This document shows, piece by piece, positions 45,465 to 52,645 of a stretch of 64,000 nt of DNA. A model generated the notes under the pieces. The model was not told the DNA's origin. It ran no database searches and was given only the letters and a program-made list of their open reading frames with translations. Location: contig JAHEZM010000002.1 of NCBI GenBank assembly GCA_023251075.1, positions 1 to 64,000 of the forward strand. Reading direction: 5' to 3'. The stretch's first letter is position 1, and each line of letters starts with the position of its first letter. The DNA is from Flavobacteriales bacterium. GTDB taxonomy: Bacteria; Bacteroidota; Bacteroidia; Flavobacteriales_C; GCA-002722245. A program made the position numbers and the translations under genes.

Positions 45465-45641
45465 ATGAGCAAGAATTCAATCATCGCCACAGCAATAATT
45501 ATATTGGTGTTATTAGTTCCTTTCCGTTTTGCTTTTTTGGAAATAGATATTAAAAATCCAATGCTAACAATGATTTGCTTTTTGAGCACTATGGGAGGTG
45601 TGTTTCTTTCTTTGTTTTTTGCATTGAGATCCGACAAATAG
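45465..45641 (+). CDS. Small two-helix membrane protein
   Basis: Taking ATG 45465 (MSKNSIIATAIIILVLLVPF) gives 58 residues with two predicted membrane helices (IIATAIIILVLLVPFRFAFL and a second around MICFLSTMGGVFLSLFFAL) and a charged end RSDK. I do not recognise a family. An alternative in-frame ATG six codons upstream exists. A Crp/FNR-type box lies 68-81 nt upstream, and a second tiny membrane protein gene follows after 23 nt, so the pair may form a small operon. Coding status is supported by the helix pattern and intact start and stop only. Confidence 0.5.
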   Translation: MSKNSIIATAIIILVLLVPFRFAFLEIDIKNPMLTMICFLSTMGGVFLSLFFALRSDK

Positions 45642-45664
45642 TTGAATAAATTTATAACATCTTT

Positions 45665-45781
45665 ATGGTTGCAGAATATTATACATTGGGTATTATCGCT
45701 TTCATTCTGGTACTTTCCGTATTCGCTTTATCGAATGCAATTAAAGTATTGGTAGACAATAAAAGGAAATCTTTTAAATAA
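45665..45781 (+). CDS. Tiny single-span membrane protein
   Basis: This 38-residue open frame (MVAEYYTLGIIAFILVLSVF then ALSNAIKVLVDNKRKSFK) has one membrane helix and a basic tail. This topology and charge distribution are those of real small membrane proteins. It lies 23 nt after the 58-residue gene and 12 nt before the cinA -7 element. The function is unknown. Confidence 0.5.
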   Translation: MVAEYYTLGIIAFILVLSVFALSNAIKVLVDNKRKSFK

Positions 45782-45792
45782 GTTCTACCTGG

Positions 45793-45800
45793 TAAGTTTG
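45793..45800 (+). promoter_or_regulatory. -7 element of the cinA promoter
   Basis: TAAGTTTG matches TAnnTTTG exactly, 31 nt before the cinA start codon. No convincing TTTG is seen at the -33 position. Confidence 0.45.
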
Positions 45801-45831
45801 AGATCATGATGCAAATTCCTAATCTTGTATC

Positions 45832-47061
45832 ATGGTTTCAGCTATTATAACTATTGGTGATGAATTGTTGATCGGGCAAGTAATTGATACCAATTCAGCA
45901 TGGATTGCTCAGCAGTTAAATCTTATTGGAGTAAAAGTAGAAGAAAGGGTAAGTGTAGCCGACGATAAAGCGGCGATTGAAAATACGATAACACGTTTAC
46001 TAAAATCAGTAGATTATATTTTTATAACGGGTGGTTTGGGTCCCACGAAGGATGATATTACCAAACATACTTTGTGCAGTTATTTTGAAGATGAGTTGGT
46101 AATGCATCAACCCACTTTAGAAAATATTACTCGCTTATTCAAATTGTTTGGTAAAGATGTAAATAACATCAATGCTCAGCAGGCAATGCTTCCTTCGCGA
46201 GCTAAAATTGTTGCCAATAATAATGGAACTGCTGCCGGTATGTGGTTTCAAAAAAATGGAAAATCAATTATTTCCATGCCCGGAGTTCCTTTTGAAATGA
46301 AGGGAATGATGACAGAGTTCATTCTTCCCGAAATTCAGCAGTTAAATAATATTACTATTTATCATAAAACCATTTGTACTCAAGGAATTGGTGAATCATG
46401 GCTGGCCGAAAAAATTGCTGATATTGAAAGTGCTTTACCTTCTTACATCAAGTTGGCGTATTTACCAGCTCCCGGTTTGGTGCGTTTGCGCTTGTCGTGT
46501 TATAATCATACCAGCGATAAAGAATTAGGAGAATGGGTAGATAAAATTGTGGAAAGAGTAGGTGTTCATGTTTATGGTTTTAATAATGACACCTTGCCTT
46601 ATGTTGTGGGCAAACTTTTAAAAGAAAAATCAAAAACTTTGGCTGTGGCCGAAAGTTGTACGGGTGGATATATTAGTCATTTAATTACTTCCATTCCCGG
46701 ATCTTCTTCCTATTATAAGGGAGGAGTGGTTTCTTATGCCAATGAAGTAAAAGTGAATTCTTTAGGCGTAAGTGCCAACTCTATATATGCCGAAGGGGCA
46801 GTGAGTAAAGAAGTAGTGGAGCAAATGGCAATAGGTGTACTGAAAAAAATGGATAGTGATTATGCTATTGCTACATCGGGTGTAGCCGGACCAGATGGCG
46901 GATCAATTGAAAAACCAGTAGGTTTGGTTTGGATCGCTATCGCATCAAAAGAGGGAATATTCTCAAAAGATTTTAAATTTGGCGATAATCGAGAAAGAAA
47001 TATTGAAAGAGCCGCGCTAACGGCGTTGAGTTTTTTAAGAAAGGAATTAATTAAAAAGTAA
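45832..47061 (+). CDS. cinA: CinA family protein (nicotinamide mononucleotide deamidase)
   Basis: This 409-residue protein combines a molybdopterin-binding-like (MoeA/COG1058) domain (1-170; AIITIGDELLIGQVIDTNSA, TGGLGPTKDDIT, PGVPFEMKGMM) with a C-terminal CinA deamidase domain (about 255-409; LAVAESCTGGYISHLITSIPG, IATSGVAGPDGG, KPVGLVWIAIA). The Ser-Cys region AESCTGG is the active-site loop of NMN deamidase, which recycles NMN to nicotinate mononucleotide. The COG1058 part hydrolyses ADP-ribose-type pyrophosphates in characterised members. The terC gene starts 4 nt after its stop. Confidence 0.95.
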   Translation: MVSAIITIGDELLIGQVIDTNSAWIAQQLNLIGVKVEERVSVADDKAAIENTITRLLKSVDYIFITGGLGPTKDDITKHTLCSYFEDELVMHQPTLENITRLFKLFGKDVNNINAQQAMLPSRAKIVANNNGTAAGMWFQKNGKSIISMPGVPFEMKGMMTEFILPEIQQLNNITIYHKTICTQGIGESWLAEKIADIESALPSYIKLAYLPAPGLVRLRLSCYNHTSDKELGEWVDKIVERVGVHVYGFNNDTLPYVVGKLLKEKSKTLAVAESCTGGYISHLITSIPGSSSYYKGGVVSYANEVKVNSLGVSANSIYAEGAVSKEVVEQMAIGVLKKMDSDYAIATSGVAGPDGGSIEKPVGLVWIAIASKEGIFSKDFKFGDNRERNIERAALTALSFLRKELIKK

Positions 47062-47065
47062 GAAA

Positions 47066-47782
47066 ATGGATTTGTTTTCAGTGGAAGCTTTACTAGGTGT
47101 TTTAACCTTAACGGTAATGGAGATTGTTTTGGGAATTGATAATATCATTTTCATAGCAATTATTGCGAATAAACTTCCTAAACACCAACAACCAAAGGCA
47201 AGAAGAATAGGCTTGACTTTAGCTTTGGTTGTGCGGGTGGCATTTCTATTAGGCATTACTACCCTCATTAAGTTTAAAGATCCTTTGTTTACTGTTTTTG
47301 ATATTCCATTAAGTGGTAAAGATTTAATTCTAATGGGGGGTGGAATATTTTTGGTGATCAAAAGTTTGATGGAAATATTGGAGAAATTGTCAACCCACGA
47401 AAAAGAGAAGGTATTAAATGCTAAAAATGCTATGTCAGCTATCATTATGCAGATTGTACTGATCGATATTGTTTTTTCTTTTGATTCCATCTTAGCTGCG
47501 GTGGCTTTGGTAAAAGAGGTAGAAATAATGATTGCGGCTGTAGTTGTATCTATGATTATTATGATGTTGTTTTCGGGCCCTATTGCCGATTATATTAATA
47601 AACGACCTTCACTTCAAATTCTGGCTTTGTCGTTTTTAGTATTGATAGGTGTTATGCTTTTTACCGAGGCTATTCATCATCCTTTAGAAAAAGAATATAT
47701 ATACTCGGCTGTGGTTTTCGCTTTGTTGGTTGAACTTGTAAACCTTAAAATGGAAAAGAATCAAAAAATAAAGGGAGAATAA
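47066..47782 (+). CDS. TerC family integral membrane protein
   Basis: This 238-residue protein has about seven membrane helices. The two TerC signatures are clear: TVMEIVLGIDNIIFIAIIAN near the start and IVLIDIVFSFDSILAAVALV in the second half, each with the conserved acidic pair within a helix. TerC proteins are linked to metal-ion (for example manganese) export and metalation of secreted proteins. It is co-directional with cinA, 4 nt apart, and 65 nt before rpmB, which has its own promoter. Confidence 0.92.
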   Translation: MDLFSVEALLGVLTLTVMEIVLGIDNIIFIAIIANKLPKHQQPKARRIGLTLALVVRVAFLLGITTLIKFKDPLFTVFDIPLSGKDLILMGGGIFLVIKSLMEILEKLSTHEKEKVLNAKNAMSAIIMQIVLIDIVFSFDSILAAVALVKEVEIMIAAVVVSMIIMMLFSGPIADYINKRPSLQILALSFLVLIGVMLFTEAIHHPLEKEYIYSAVVFALLVELVNLKMEKNQKIKGE

Positions 47783-47795
47783 CTTTTATTAAAGT

Positions 47796-47826
47796 TTTGA
47801 TGTTTAAAAAAAATATCAGATATTTG
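47796..47826 (+). promoter_or_regulatory. rpmB promoter
   Basis: TTTG (47796-47799), a 19-base spacer and GATATTTG (47819-47826) fit the consensus with one mismatch. The following bases make an 18-base identity (ATTTGCCGTCCTTAAAAA, 47822-47839) with the rpmG promoter. Confidence 0.65.
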
Positions 47827-47847
47827 CCGTCCTTAAAAAAATGAGTC

Positions 47848-48087
47848 ATGTCTAAAGTTTGTCAGATTACAGGAAAGAAAGTGATGTCAGGAAACAACGT
47901 TTCTCACGCTCACAACAAGACTAAGAGAAAGTTTTATCCGAACCTTTTCGAGAAAAAATTCTTTATTCCTGAGGAAAATAAATGGGTTAGCCTTAAAGTT
48001 TCTTCTGCAGGATTGAAATTGATCGATAAAAAAGGAATTTTTGTTGCAATGAAAGAAGCTAAAGAAAAAGGCTTCTTGGTTAAGTAA
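47848..48087 (+). CDS. rpmB: 50S ribosomal protein L28
   Basis: This 79-residue ribosomal protein bL28 begins [20 protein letters not shown] with [12 protein letters not shown], the standard N-terminus, and ends [20 protein letters not shown]. In most Bacteroidota it is directly followed by rpmG, but here a terminator and three unrelated genes lie between. Its promoter and leader share an 18-base block with those of rpmG, consistent with equal expression from separate promoters. Confidence 0.97.
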   Translation: MSKVCQITGKKVMSGNNVSHAHNKTKRKFYPNLFEKKFFIPEENKWVSLKVSSAGLKLIDKKGIFVAMKEAKEKGFLVK

Positions 48088-48109
48088 TAAATTTCTGAAT
48101 GAATTATAT

Positions 48110-48138
48110 GATTGTCCTGCCTTTTAGGCGGGACAATC
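48110..48138 (+). terminator. Terminator of rpmB
   Basis: A 12-bp stem (GATTGTCCTGCC with GGCGGGACAATC, one G-T pair) with a 5-base loop is followed by TTTTTTA. It ends only 17 nt before the TTG start of the M1 peptidase gene. Confidence 0.85.
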
Positions 48139-48155
48139 TTTTTTAAACCTAAGCC

Positions 48156-49886
48156 TTGAGAAGAATACTCTTCATATTTACCCTCCTTGTTTTTAGCCAT
48201 TCTTCGTTTTCTCAATTTACTCAAGCTGATACTCTTCGTGGTTCTCTGCGTGAAGAAAGAACTTGTTTTGATGTTAAGTATTATCATTTAAACATTGATG
48301 TTGATACCTTAAATCAGAGTATTTTGGGCTACAATGAGATTTTGTTTCTAACTCTTGAAAACACCGAAAGAATTCAAATCGATTTGTTTGCCAATATGAT
48401 TATTGATTCTATTGTTTTTAGAAGAATGCATCTGGATTTTAAACGCGAGTTCAACGCGGTATTTGTTGATTTTCCGGGAACTATATTAAAAGACAACGTG
48501 GAGAAAATAAAAGTTTACTATCACGGAAAACCTATTCAGGCGAAGAAAGCACCGTGGGATGGGGGGTTTGTTTGGAGAAGAGATAAAAATGGAAAACTGT
48601 GGATGGGGGTGGCCTGCGAAGGAATAGGGGCTAGTTTGTGGTGGCCCAATAAAGATCATCTTTCTGATGAGCCCGATAGTATGCGGATTACATGTACTGT
48701 TCCGGAAGGATTGCAATGTATCAGTAATGGTAATTTAGAAAAAGAGGAAGGACAAAAATCTGTGAATAAAGGTCAAGGAGTGAATAACTCCACTCAAACT
48801 TTTCATTGGAAAGTATCTTACCCTATCAATAATTACAACGTCACTTTAAACATTGGTGATTATGTACATTTTCAGGAATATTATGTGTCAGGAAAAGATA
48901 GTATGTCCTGTGATTATTATGTGTTACCCTACAATTTAGAAAAAGCAAAAGTTCAGTTTAAGCAAGTTAAACCTATGCTTAAAATCTACGAAGATTTATT
49001 TGGTCGATATCCTTTTTGGAATGATGGTTACGCTTTAGTGGAAACTCCCTATTTAGGTATGGAACACCAGGGGGCTATTGCTTACGGTAACAAATACCGA
49101 CCGGGTTATAATGGGCATGTTGATTCAGCTTTAGCGAGTTTGGGAGTGAACTTCGATTATATCATTATTCATGAAAGCGGACACGAATACTGGGGTAATT
49201 CTGTAAGTATCAATGATATTGCCGATATGTGGATTCACGAAGGGTTTTGTACTTATACTGAGGCCTTGTATGTGGAAAAAATGTACGGCTATGATGCGGC
49301 TTTAAAATACATGGAGGTAATGAAAAGGGGGATAGATAATGATAAAGCCATCATAGGAACTTACGGGGTGAATAATGAAGGAAGTAGTGATATGTACCCA
49401 AAAGGTGCGTGGATGTTATATACTATTAGAAATGTGATGAATAATGACTCGTTGTGGTTTGCTTGTTTGAAAGGGATACAGGAGGAGTTTAAAATGAAGA
49501 ATGTGACTACTGATGAAATTAGGGTTTATATGGAAAAAGTTTTGAAAATCAGATTAGGCAATTTTTTTCAAGCATATCTCCACAATAGTGAAATCCCTTT
49601 GTTGAATGTTATTGTTGATAAAGGTTTTTTGAAAAACAAAGTGTATTTTTCTTTTGACCCAAAGTATAGAGAGTTTTTTTCTGTAGCCTATTCTATCGAT
49701 AATGGAAAAATATGGAATAATGTAGATTTTAATGTGCTGGTTCCAATGTGTGATCGAGGTCTGTTTACCAAGAAAATTGAATGGAAGAATGAAATTACTC
49801 TCACCAAAAAACAATTTAAAAACCTTCGTTTCAACAATCATCTGTTCTTATACGATGTGAAGTTTTCCAAAGCAGCAAAAAAGTAA
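48156..49886 (+). CDS. Secreted M1 family metallopeptidase, TTG start
   Basis: This 576-residue aminopeptidase-type protein has a signal peptide (RRILFIFTLLVFSHSSFS). An in-frame TAA lies two codons upstream (48150-48152) and no ATG precedes the signal peptide, so TTG at 48156 must be the start. The exopeptidase motif is GMEHQGAIAYG, and zinc binding is HESGHEYWG (His339, His343) with Glu362 in MWIHEGF, the HExxH-18-E of family M1. The protein ends soon after a short C-terminal beta domain. It is located outside the cytoplasm and trims N-terminal residues of peptides. The gene starts right after the rpmB terminator. Confidence 0.9.
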   Translation: MRRILFIFTLLVFSHSSFSQFTQADTLRGSLREERTCFDVKYYHLNIDVDTLNQSILGYNEILFLTLENTERIQIDLFANMIIDSIVFRRMHLDFKREFNAVFVDFPGTILKDNVEKIKVYYHGKPIQAKKAPWDGGFVWRRDKNGKLWMGVACEGIGASLWWPNKDHLSDEPDSMRITCTVPEGLQCISNGNLEKEEGQKSVNKGQGVNNSTQTFHWKVSYPINNYNVTLNIGDYVHFQEYYVSGKDSMSCDYYVLPYNLEKAKVQFKQVKPMLKIYEDLFGRYPFWNDGYALVETPYLGMEHQGAIAYGNKYRPGYNGHVDSALASLGVNFDYIIIHESGHEYWGNSVSINDIADMWIHEGFCTYTEALYVEKMYGYDAALKYMEVMKRGIDNDKAIIGTYGVNNEGSSDMYPKGAWMLYTIRNVMNNDSLWFACLKGIQEEFKMKNVTTDEIRVYMEKVLKIRLGNFFQAYLHNSEIPLLNVIVDKGFLKNKVYFSFDPKYREFFSVAYSIDNGKIWNNVDFNVLVPMCDRGLFTKKIEWKNEITLTKKQFKNLRFNNHLFLYDVKFSKAAKK

Positions 49887-49916
49887 TATATCCTTTATTA
49901 TTCCCATTATTCTTCT

Positions 49917-49924
49917 ATTTTTGA
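49917..49924 (+). promoter_or_regulatory. -7 element of the epimerase promoter
   Basis: TATTTTTG matches TAnnTTTG and lies 15 nt before the ATG. A weak CTTT is at the -33 position with a 19-base spacer. Confidence 0.45.
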
Positions 49925-49939
49925 CCCACAATAAATAAA

Positions 49940-50743
49940 ATGGCGCAAACAAGAAATTTAGTACTAGGTGGTTCGGGGATGATTGGCTCTCATTTGTGTA
50001 AATACCTATTGGAGAAAGGTGAAGAGGTAATTAATCTCGATTTATTGAATGGCTTTGATTTACGTAAAGATGATTTGTCGACTTACAAAAACGTTGATTT
50101 TGTGTGGTTTTTAGCCTGGGAAGTAGGTGGATCAAAATTCCTTACCGATAAAAATAACTACTTAACTATCCTTAAAAATAACACAAAAATTTGTGAACGG
50201 GTTTTTGCTTTTTTGGAAGAAACCAAGATCCCTTTTGTTTTTGCGAGCACTCAATTAGCAGCTCCCGATAATGTTTATGGTGTTACTAAGTTGTTGGGTG
50301 AAAACTGGACTAAAGCTTTAGGCGGCAAAATTGTTAGATTTTGGAATGTATATGGCTGGGAAGATCCTAGTGAAAGATCACACGTGGTTACTGATATGGT
50401 GTTGAACGCCCTTACCCATAAACATATTCAATTGATGACCACAGGTGAGGAAGAGCGACAATTTATTTATGGTGCCGATTGCGTGAAAAACCTCTATTTA
50501 ATTAAGAGTTTGAAAGAAAATGAATTCGATTTATCGAATGGTAATTGGATTTCTATTAAAAATTTAGGTGAATTAATCGCCGGTAAATTACAGGCAACAT
50601 TATCTGTGGGAACTACCAAAGGGTATAACAATCATATCGATCCACAGTTCAATACGAAGTATTTCCACTTCGATTATGATCTTAATAAAGGGGTTGATGA
50701 AGTTATTGAAAATGGAAGAAGGTATTTGACTTCTAAAAATTAA
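49940..50743 (+). CDS. NAD-dependent epimerase/dehydratase family protein
   Basis: This 267-residue short-chain (extended SDR-like) protein begins with the dinucleotide motif LVLGGSGMIGSHLCKYL. The acidic residue after strand 2 (INLDLL) suggests NAD use. The catalytic pair is in VYGVTKLLGE (Tyr and Lys), with FVFASTQL providing the Ser. It probably acts on a nucleotide sugar, but the substrate cannot be read, and the protein is shorter than most epimerases (about 310-340). No sugar-metabolism genes are nearby. It is followed after 10 nt by a lipoprotein gene. Confidence 0.85.
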   Translation: MAQTRNLVLGGSGMIGSHLCKYLLEKGEEVINLDLLNGFDLRKDDLSTYKNVDFVWFLAWEVGGSKFLTDKNNYLTILKNNTKICERVFAFLEETKIPFVFASTQLAAPDNVYGVTKLLGENWTKALGGKIVRFWNVYGWEDPSERSHVVTDMVLNALTHKHIQLMTTGEEERQFIYGADCVKNLYLIKSLKENEFDLSNGNWISIKNLGELIAGKLQATLSVGTTKGYNNHIDPQFNTKYFHFDYDLNKGVDEVIENGRRYLTSKN

Positions 50744-50753
50744 ATACATCGAT

Positions 50754-51134
50754 ATGAGTAAGCTAAAATACTTCATCATCGCATTTTCTGCCTTTCTATT
50801 CTCTTGCAAAGAAAGCACCACTTATCAACTATTGGTTTATAATGACACCGCAGAGCAGGTAAAACTTAAAGTTTATTCTCCCTTAGCCCTTCAAAAAGAT
50901 TCTATTGTACTGAATGTAAATCAGCAATACGAGTTGTATTATAGTGCGGAAGATGGAACTGGAGCTGTGTTTAATTGTAGCAATCAGCTTGATTCTGCTT
51001 TTGCTTACACTACAGTAAAAAGAAAGATTCCATTAAAAAACCCAGCTGTTTGGGATCAGGCTACCAACGATGCCAATGGCGGTACGCAATACAAATGCAC
51101 CCTCAATTTATCTCTGGGAGATACCATTCAATAG
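50754..51134 (+). CDS. Small lipoprotein of unknown function
   Basis: This 126-residue protein has a lipoprotein signal with Cys18 (MSKLKYFIIAFSAFLFSC). The mature part (KESTTYQLLVYNDTAEQV and NGGTQYKCTLNLSLGDTI) is beta-rich with two further Cys (in FNCSN and KCTLN). No family is recognised. It is probably anchored to the outer or inner membrane. It is 10 nt downstream of the epimerase gene and upstream of the rpmG promoter. Confidence 0.7.
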   Translation: MSKLKYFIIAFSAFLFSCKESTTYQLLVYNDTAEQVKLKVYSPLALQKDSIVLNVNQQYELYYSAEDGTGAVFNCSNQLDSAFAYTTVKRKIPLKNPAVWDQATNDANGGTQYKCTLNLSLGDTIQ

Positions 51135-51151
51135 AATTATTTTAAAAGTTT

Positions 51152-51183
51152 CTTGTGTAGTAAAATCTTTCTTATTACATTTG
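51152..51183 (+). promoter_or_regulatory. rpmG promoter
   Basis: CTTG (51152-51155), a 20-base spacer and the perfect -7 element TACATTTG (51176-51183). It then shares ATTTGCCGTCCTTAAAAA (51179-51196) with the rpmB promoter, so the start site and first leader bases are common to both. Confidence 0.7.
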
Positions 51184-51205
51184 CCGTCCTTAAAAAGTTA
51201 AGAAA

Positions 51206-51388
51206 ATGGCAAAGAAAGGTAACAGGATACAAGTGATTTTGGAATGTACAGAACACAAAACAACTGGACAACCAGGTACATCACGTTATATCACTACTAA
51301 AAACAGGAAAAATACTCCTGATAGAATTGAGTTGAAAAAATACAACGCAATCCTAAAGAAATATACTATTCATAAAGAAATTAAATAA
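51206..51388 (+). CDS. rpmG: 50S ribosomal protein L33
   Basis: This 60-residue ribosomal protein bL33 ([18 protein letters not shown]) has [20 protein letters not shown] and a basic C-terminus. It has a single Cys, so this is the zinc-free form. It is followed by the DUF4295 gene after 7 nt. Its own promoter, rather than read-through from rpmB, must drive it because rpmB ends in a terminator 3 kb upstream. Confidence 0.96.
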   Translation: MAKKGNRIQVILECTEHKTTGQPGTSRYITTKNRKNTPDRIELKKYNAILKKYTIHKEIK

Positions 51389-51395
51389 GTAAGTC

Positions 51396-51554
51396 ATGGC
51401 TAAGAAAACGGTAGCGAGCTTTAAAGACAAATCAGCTGGTAAATCATATACCAAAGTGATTAAAGTGGTTAAATCTCCAAAAACAGGAGCTTATTCTTTC
51501 AGAGAAGAAATGGTTCCTAACGAACAAGTAAGCGCGGTTTTATCTGCGAAATAA
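51396..51554 (+). CDS. DUF4295 protein, likely ribosomal protein bL38
   Basis: This 52-residue basic protein (MAKKTVASFKDKSAGKSYTK then VIKVVKSPKTGAYSF and EEMVPNEQVSAVLSAK) belongs to DUF4295, found next to rpmG in Bacteroidota. A new small ribosomal protein, bL38, was seen in the Flavobacterium johnsoniae ribosome structure; I believe this family is the same protein, but that link is from memory. It is 7 nt after rpmG and ends at a strong terminator. Confidence 0.8.
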   Translation: MAKKTVASFKDKSAGKSYTKVIKVVKSPKTGAYSFREEMVPNEQVSAVLSAK

Positions 51555-51573
51555 GCTTGATTCTAAAATCTTA

Positions 51574-51607
51574 AAAGAAGCTTCTGTCGAAAGATAGGAG
51601 CTTTTTT
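51574..51607 (+). terminator. Terminator of the rpmG-DUF4295 unit
   Basis: A 15-bp stem (51574-51588 with 51593-51607; three G-T pairs) capped by a GAAA tetraloop carries the T run within its 3' arm. It starts 20 nt after the DUF4295 stop. Confidence 0.8.
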
Positions 51608-51610
51608 AGT

Positions 51611-51618
51611 TACCTTTG
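51611..51618 (+). promoter_or_regulatory. -7 element of the ftsY promoter
   Basis: TACCTTTG matches TAnnTTTG. It lies just after the preceding terminator and predicts a leader of about 60 nt that contains a heptamer array. Confidence 0.5.
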
Positions 51619-51649
51619 TTGATGTTTTTTAGTGCAGGTCAAACTAAGC

Positions 51650-51677
51650 TTTAAACATTGAACTTTAAACATTGAAC
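51650..51677 (+). repeat. Heptanucleotide tandem array in the ftsY leader
   Basis: Four 7-base units alternate TTTAAAC and ATTGAAC, so the visible direct repeat is 14 bases twice. It lies 8 nt upstream of the ftsY ATG, where an SD sequence would be in other phyla. Confidence 0.8.
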
Positions 51678-51685
51678 AAATTACT

Positions 51686-52636
51686 ATGGCTTTTTTCGGA
51701 CTCTTCGGTAAAGAAAAAAAAGAAAAACTAGATCAGGGTTTAGCTAAAACCAAAGAAAGCGTTTTTTCTAAGTTGGCTCGTGCTGTAGTAGGTAAATCAG
51801 CTGTTGATGACGAAGTTCTCGATAATTTAGAAGAGGTTTTAATTACTTCCGATGTAGGAGTAGAAACTACCCTTAAAATCATTAAAAGAATTGAAAATAG
51901 AGTATCGAAAGACAAATACATGGGCACTTCCGAACTCAATGGTATTTTGCGTGAAGAAATTGCTGCTCTTTTAGAAGAGAGCAATTCCGGAGATGGTAAA
52001 GATTTCGATATTGTTCTTCCTGCTAAACCCTATGTCATTATGGTGGTAGGAGTGAATGGTGTGGGTAAAACTACTTCTATTGGAAAAATAGCTTATCAGT
52101 TTAAAAAAGCAGGTAAAAAAGTAATGTTGGGTGCTGCGGATACTTTTCGTGCTGCTGCTGTTGATCAATTGAAAATATGGGCTTCCCGTGTTGATGTACC
52201 TATTGTTGAACAGGGCATGAATGCCGATCCGGCTTCGGTGGCCTACGATACTTTACAATCGGCTAAAGCCAAAGATATTGATGTGGTAATTATTGATACC
52301 GCCGGACGATTACACAATAAAATTGGTTTGATGAATGAACTTACCAAAATCAAAAAGGTGATGGAAAAAGTAGTGCCCGATGCTCCACATGAAGTACTAT
52401 TGGTGTTGGATGGATCCACCGGGCAAAATGCCATTGAACAAGCCAAACAATTTACTTTGGCTACCGATGTTACAGCGTTAGCGCTTACCAAACTCGATGG
52501 TACTGCTAAAGGTGGTGTGGTTATCGGTATTTCTGATCAGTTTAAAATTCCGGTAAAATATATAGGTGTTGGCGAAGGGATGGAAGATTTACAAGTGTTT
52601 CACCGCAAAGAATTCGTTGATTCTTTGTTCGGATAA
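51686..52636 (+). CDS. ftsY: Signal recognition particle receptor FtsY
   Basis: This 316-residue SRP GTPase has an N domain (about 15-100) and a G domain with VGVNGVGKTTSIGKIA (P-loop), AADTFRAAAVDQL, IDTAGRLHNK, TKLDGTAKGG and the closing GVGEGMEDLQVF. The acidic A domain found in many FtsY is reduced to a short basic/charged start (MAFFGLFGKEKKEKLDQG) that may bind lipids. It docks ribosome-SRP complexes at the inner membrane. It heads a likely operon with rimO, an unknown secreted protein and bshC, with gaps of only 3-9 nt. Confidence 0.97.
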   Translation: MAFFGLFGKEKKEKLDQGLAKTKESVFSKLARAVVGKSAVDDEVLDNLEEVLITSDVGVETTLKIIKRIENRVSKDKYMGTSELNGILREEIAALLEESNSGDGKDFDIVLPAKPYVIMVVGVNGVGKTTSIGKIAYQFKKAGKKVMLGAADTFRAAAVDQLKIWASRVDVPIVEQGMNADPASVAYDTLQSAKAKDIDVVIIDTAGRLHNKIGLMNELTKIKKVMEKVVPDAPHEVLLVLDGSTGQNAIEQAKQFTLATDVTALALTKLDGTAKGGVVIGISDQFKIPVKYIGVGEGMEDLQVFHRKEFVDSLFG

Positions 52637-52645
52637 AAATTACTC

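Noticed and set aside
45416-45637. 73-residue minus-strand frame opposite the small membrane protein
   Set aside because: It is highly basic and low-complexity, and lies antisense to a frame with a better membrane-protein pattern.
47047-47490. 147-residue minus-strand frame antisense to terC
   Set aside because: It is the complement of hydrophobic TerC helices; the terC reading is a strong family match.
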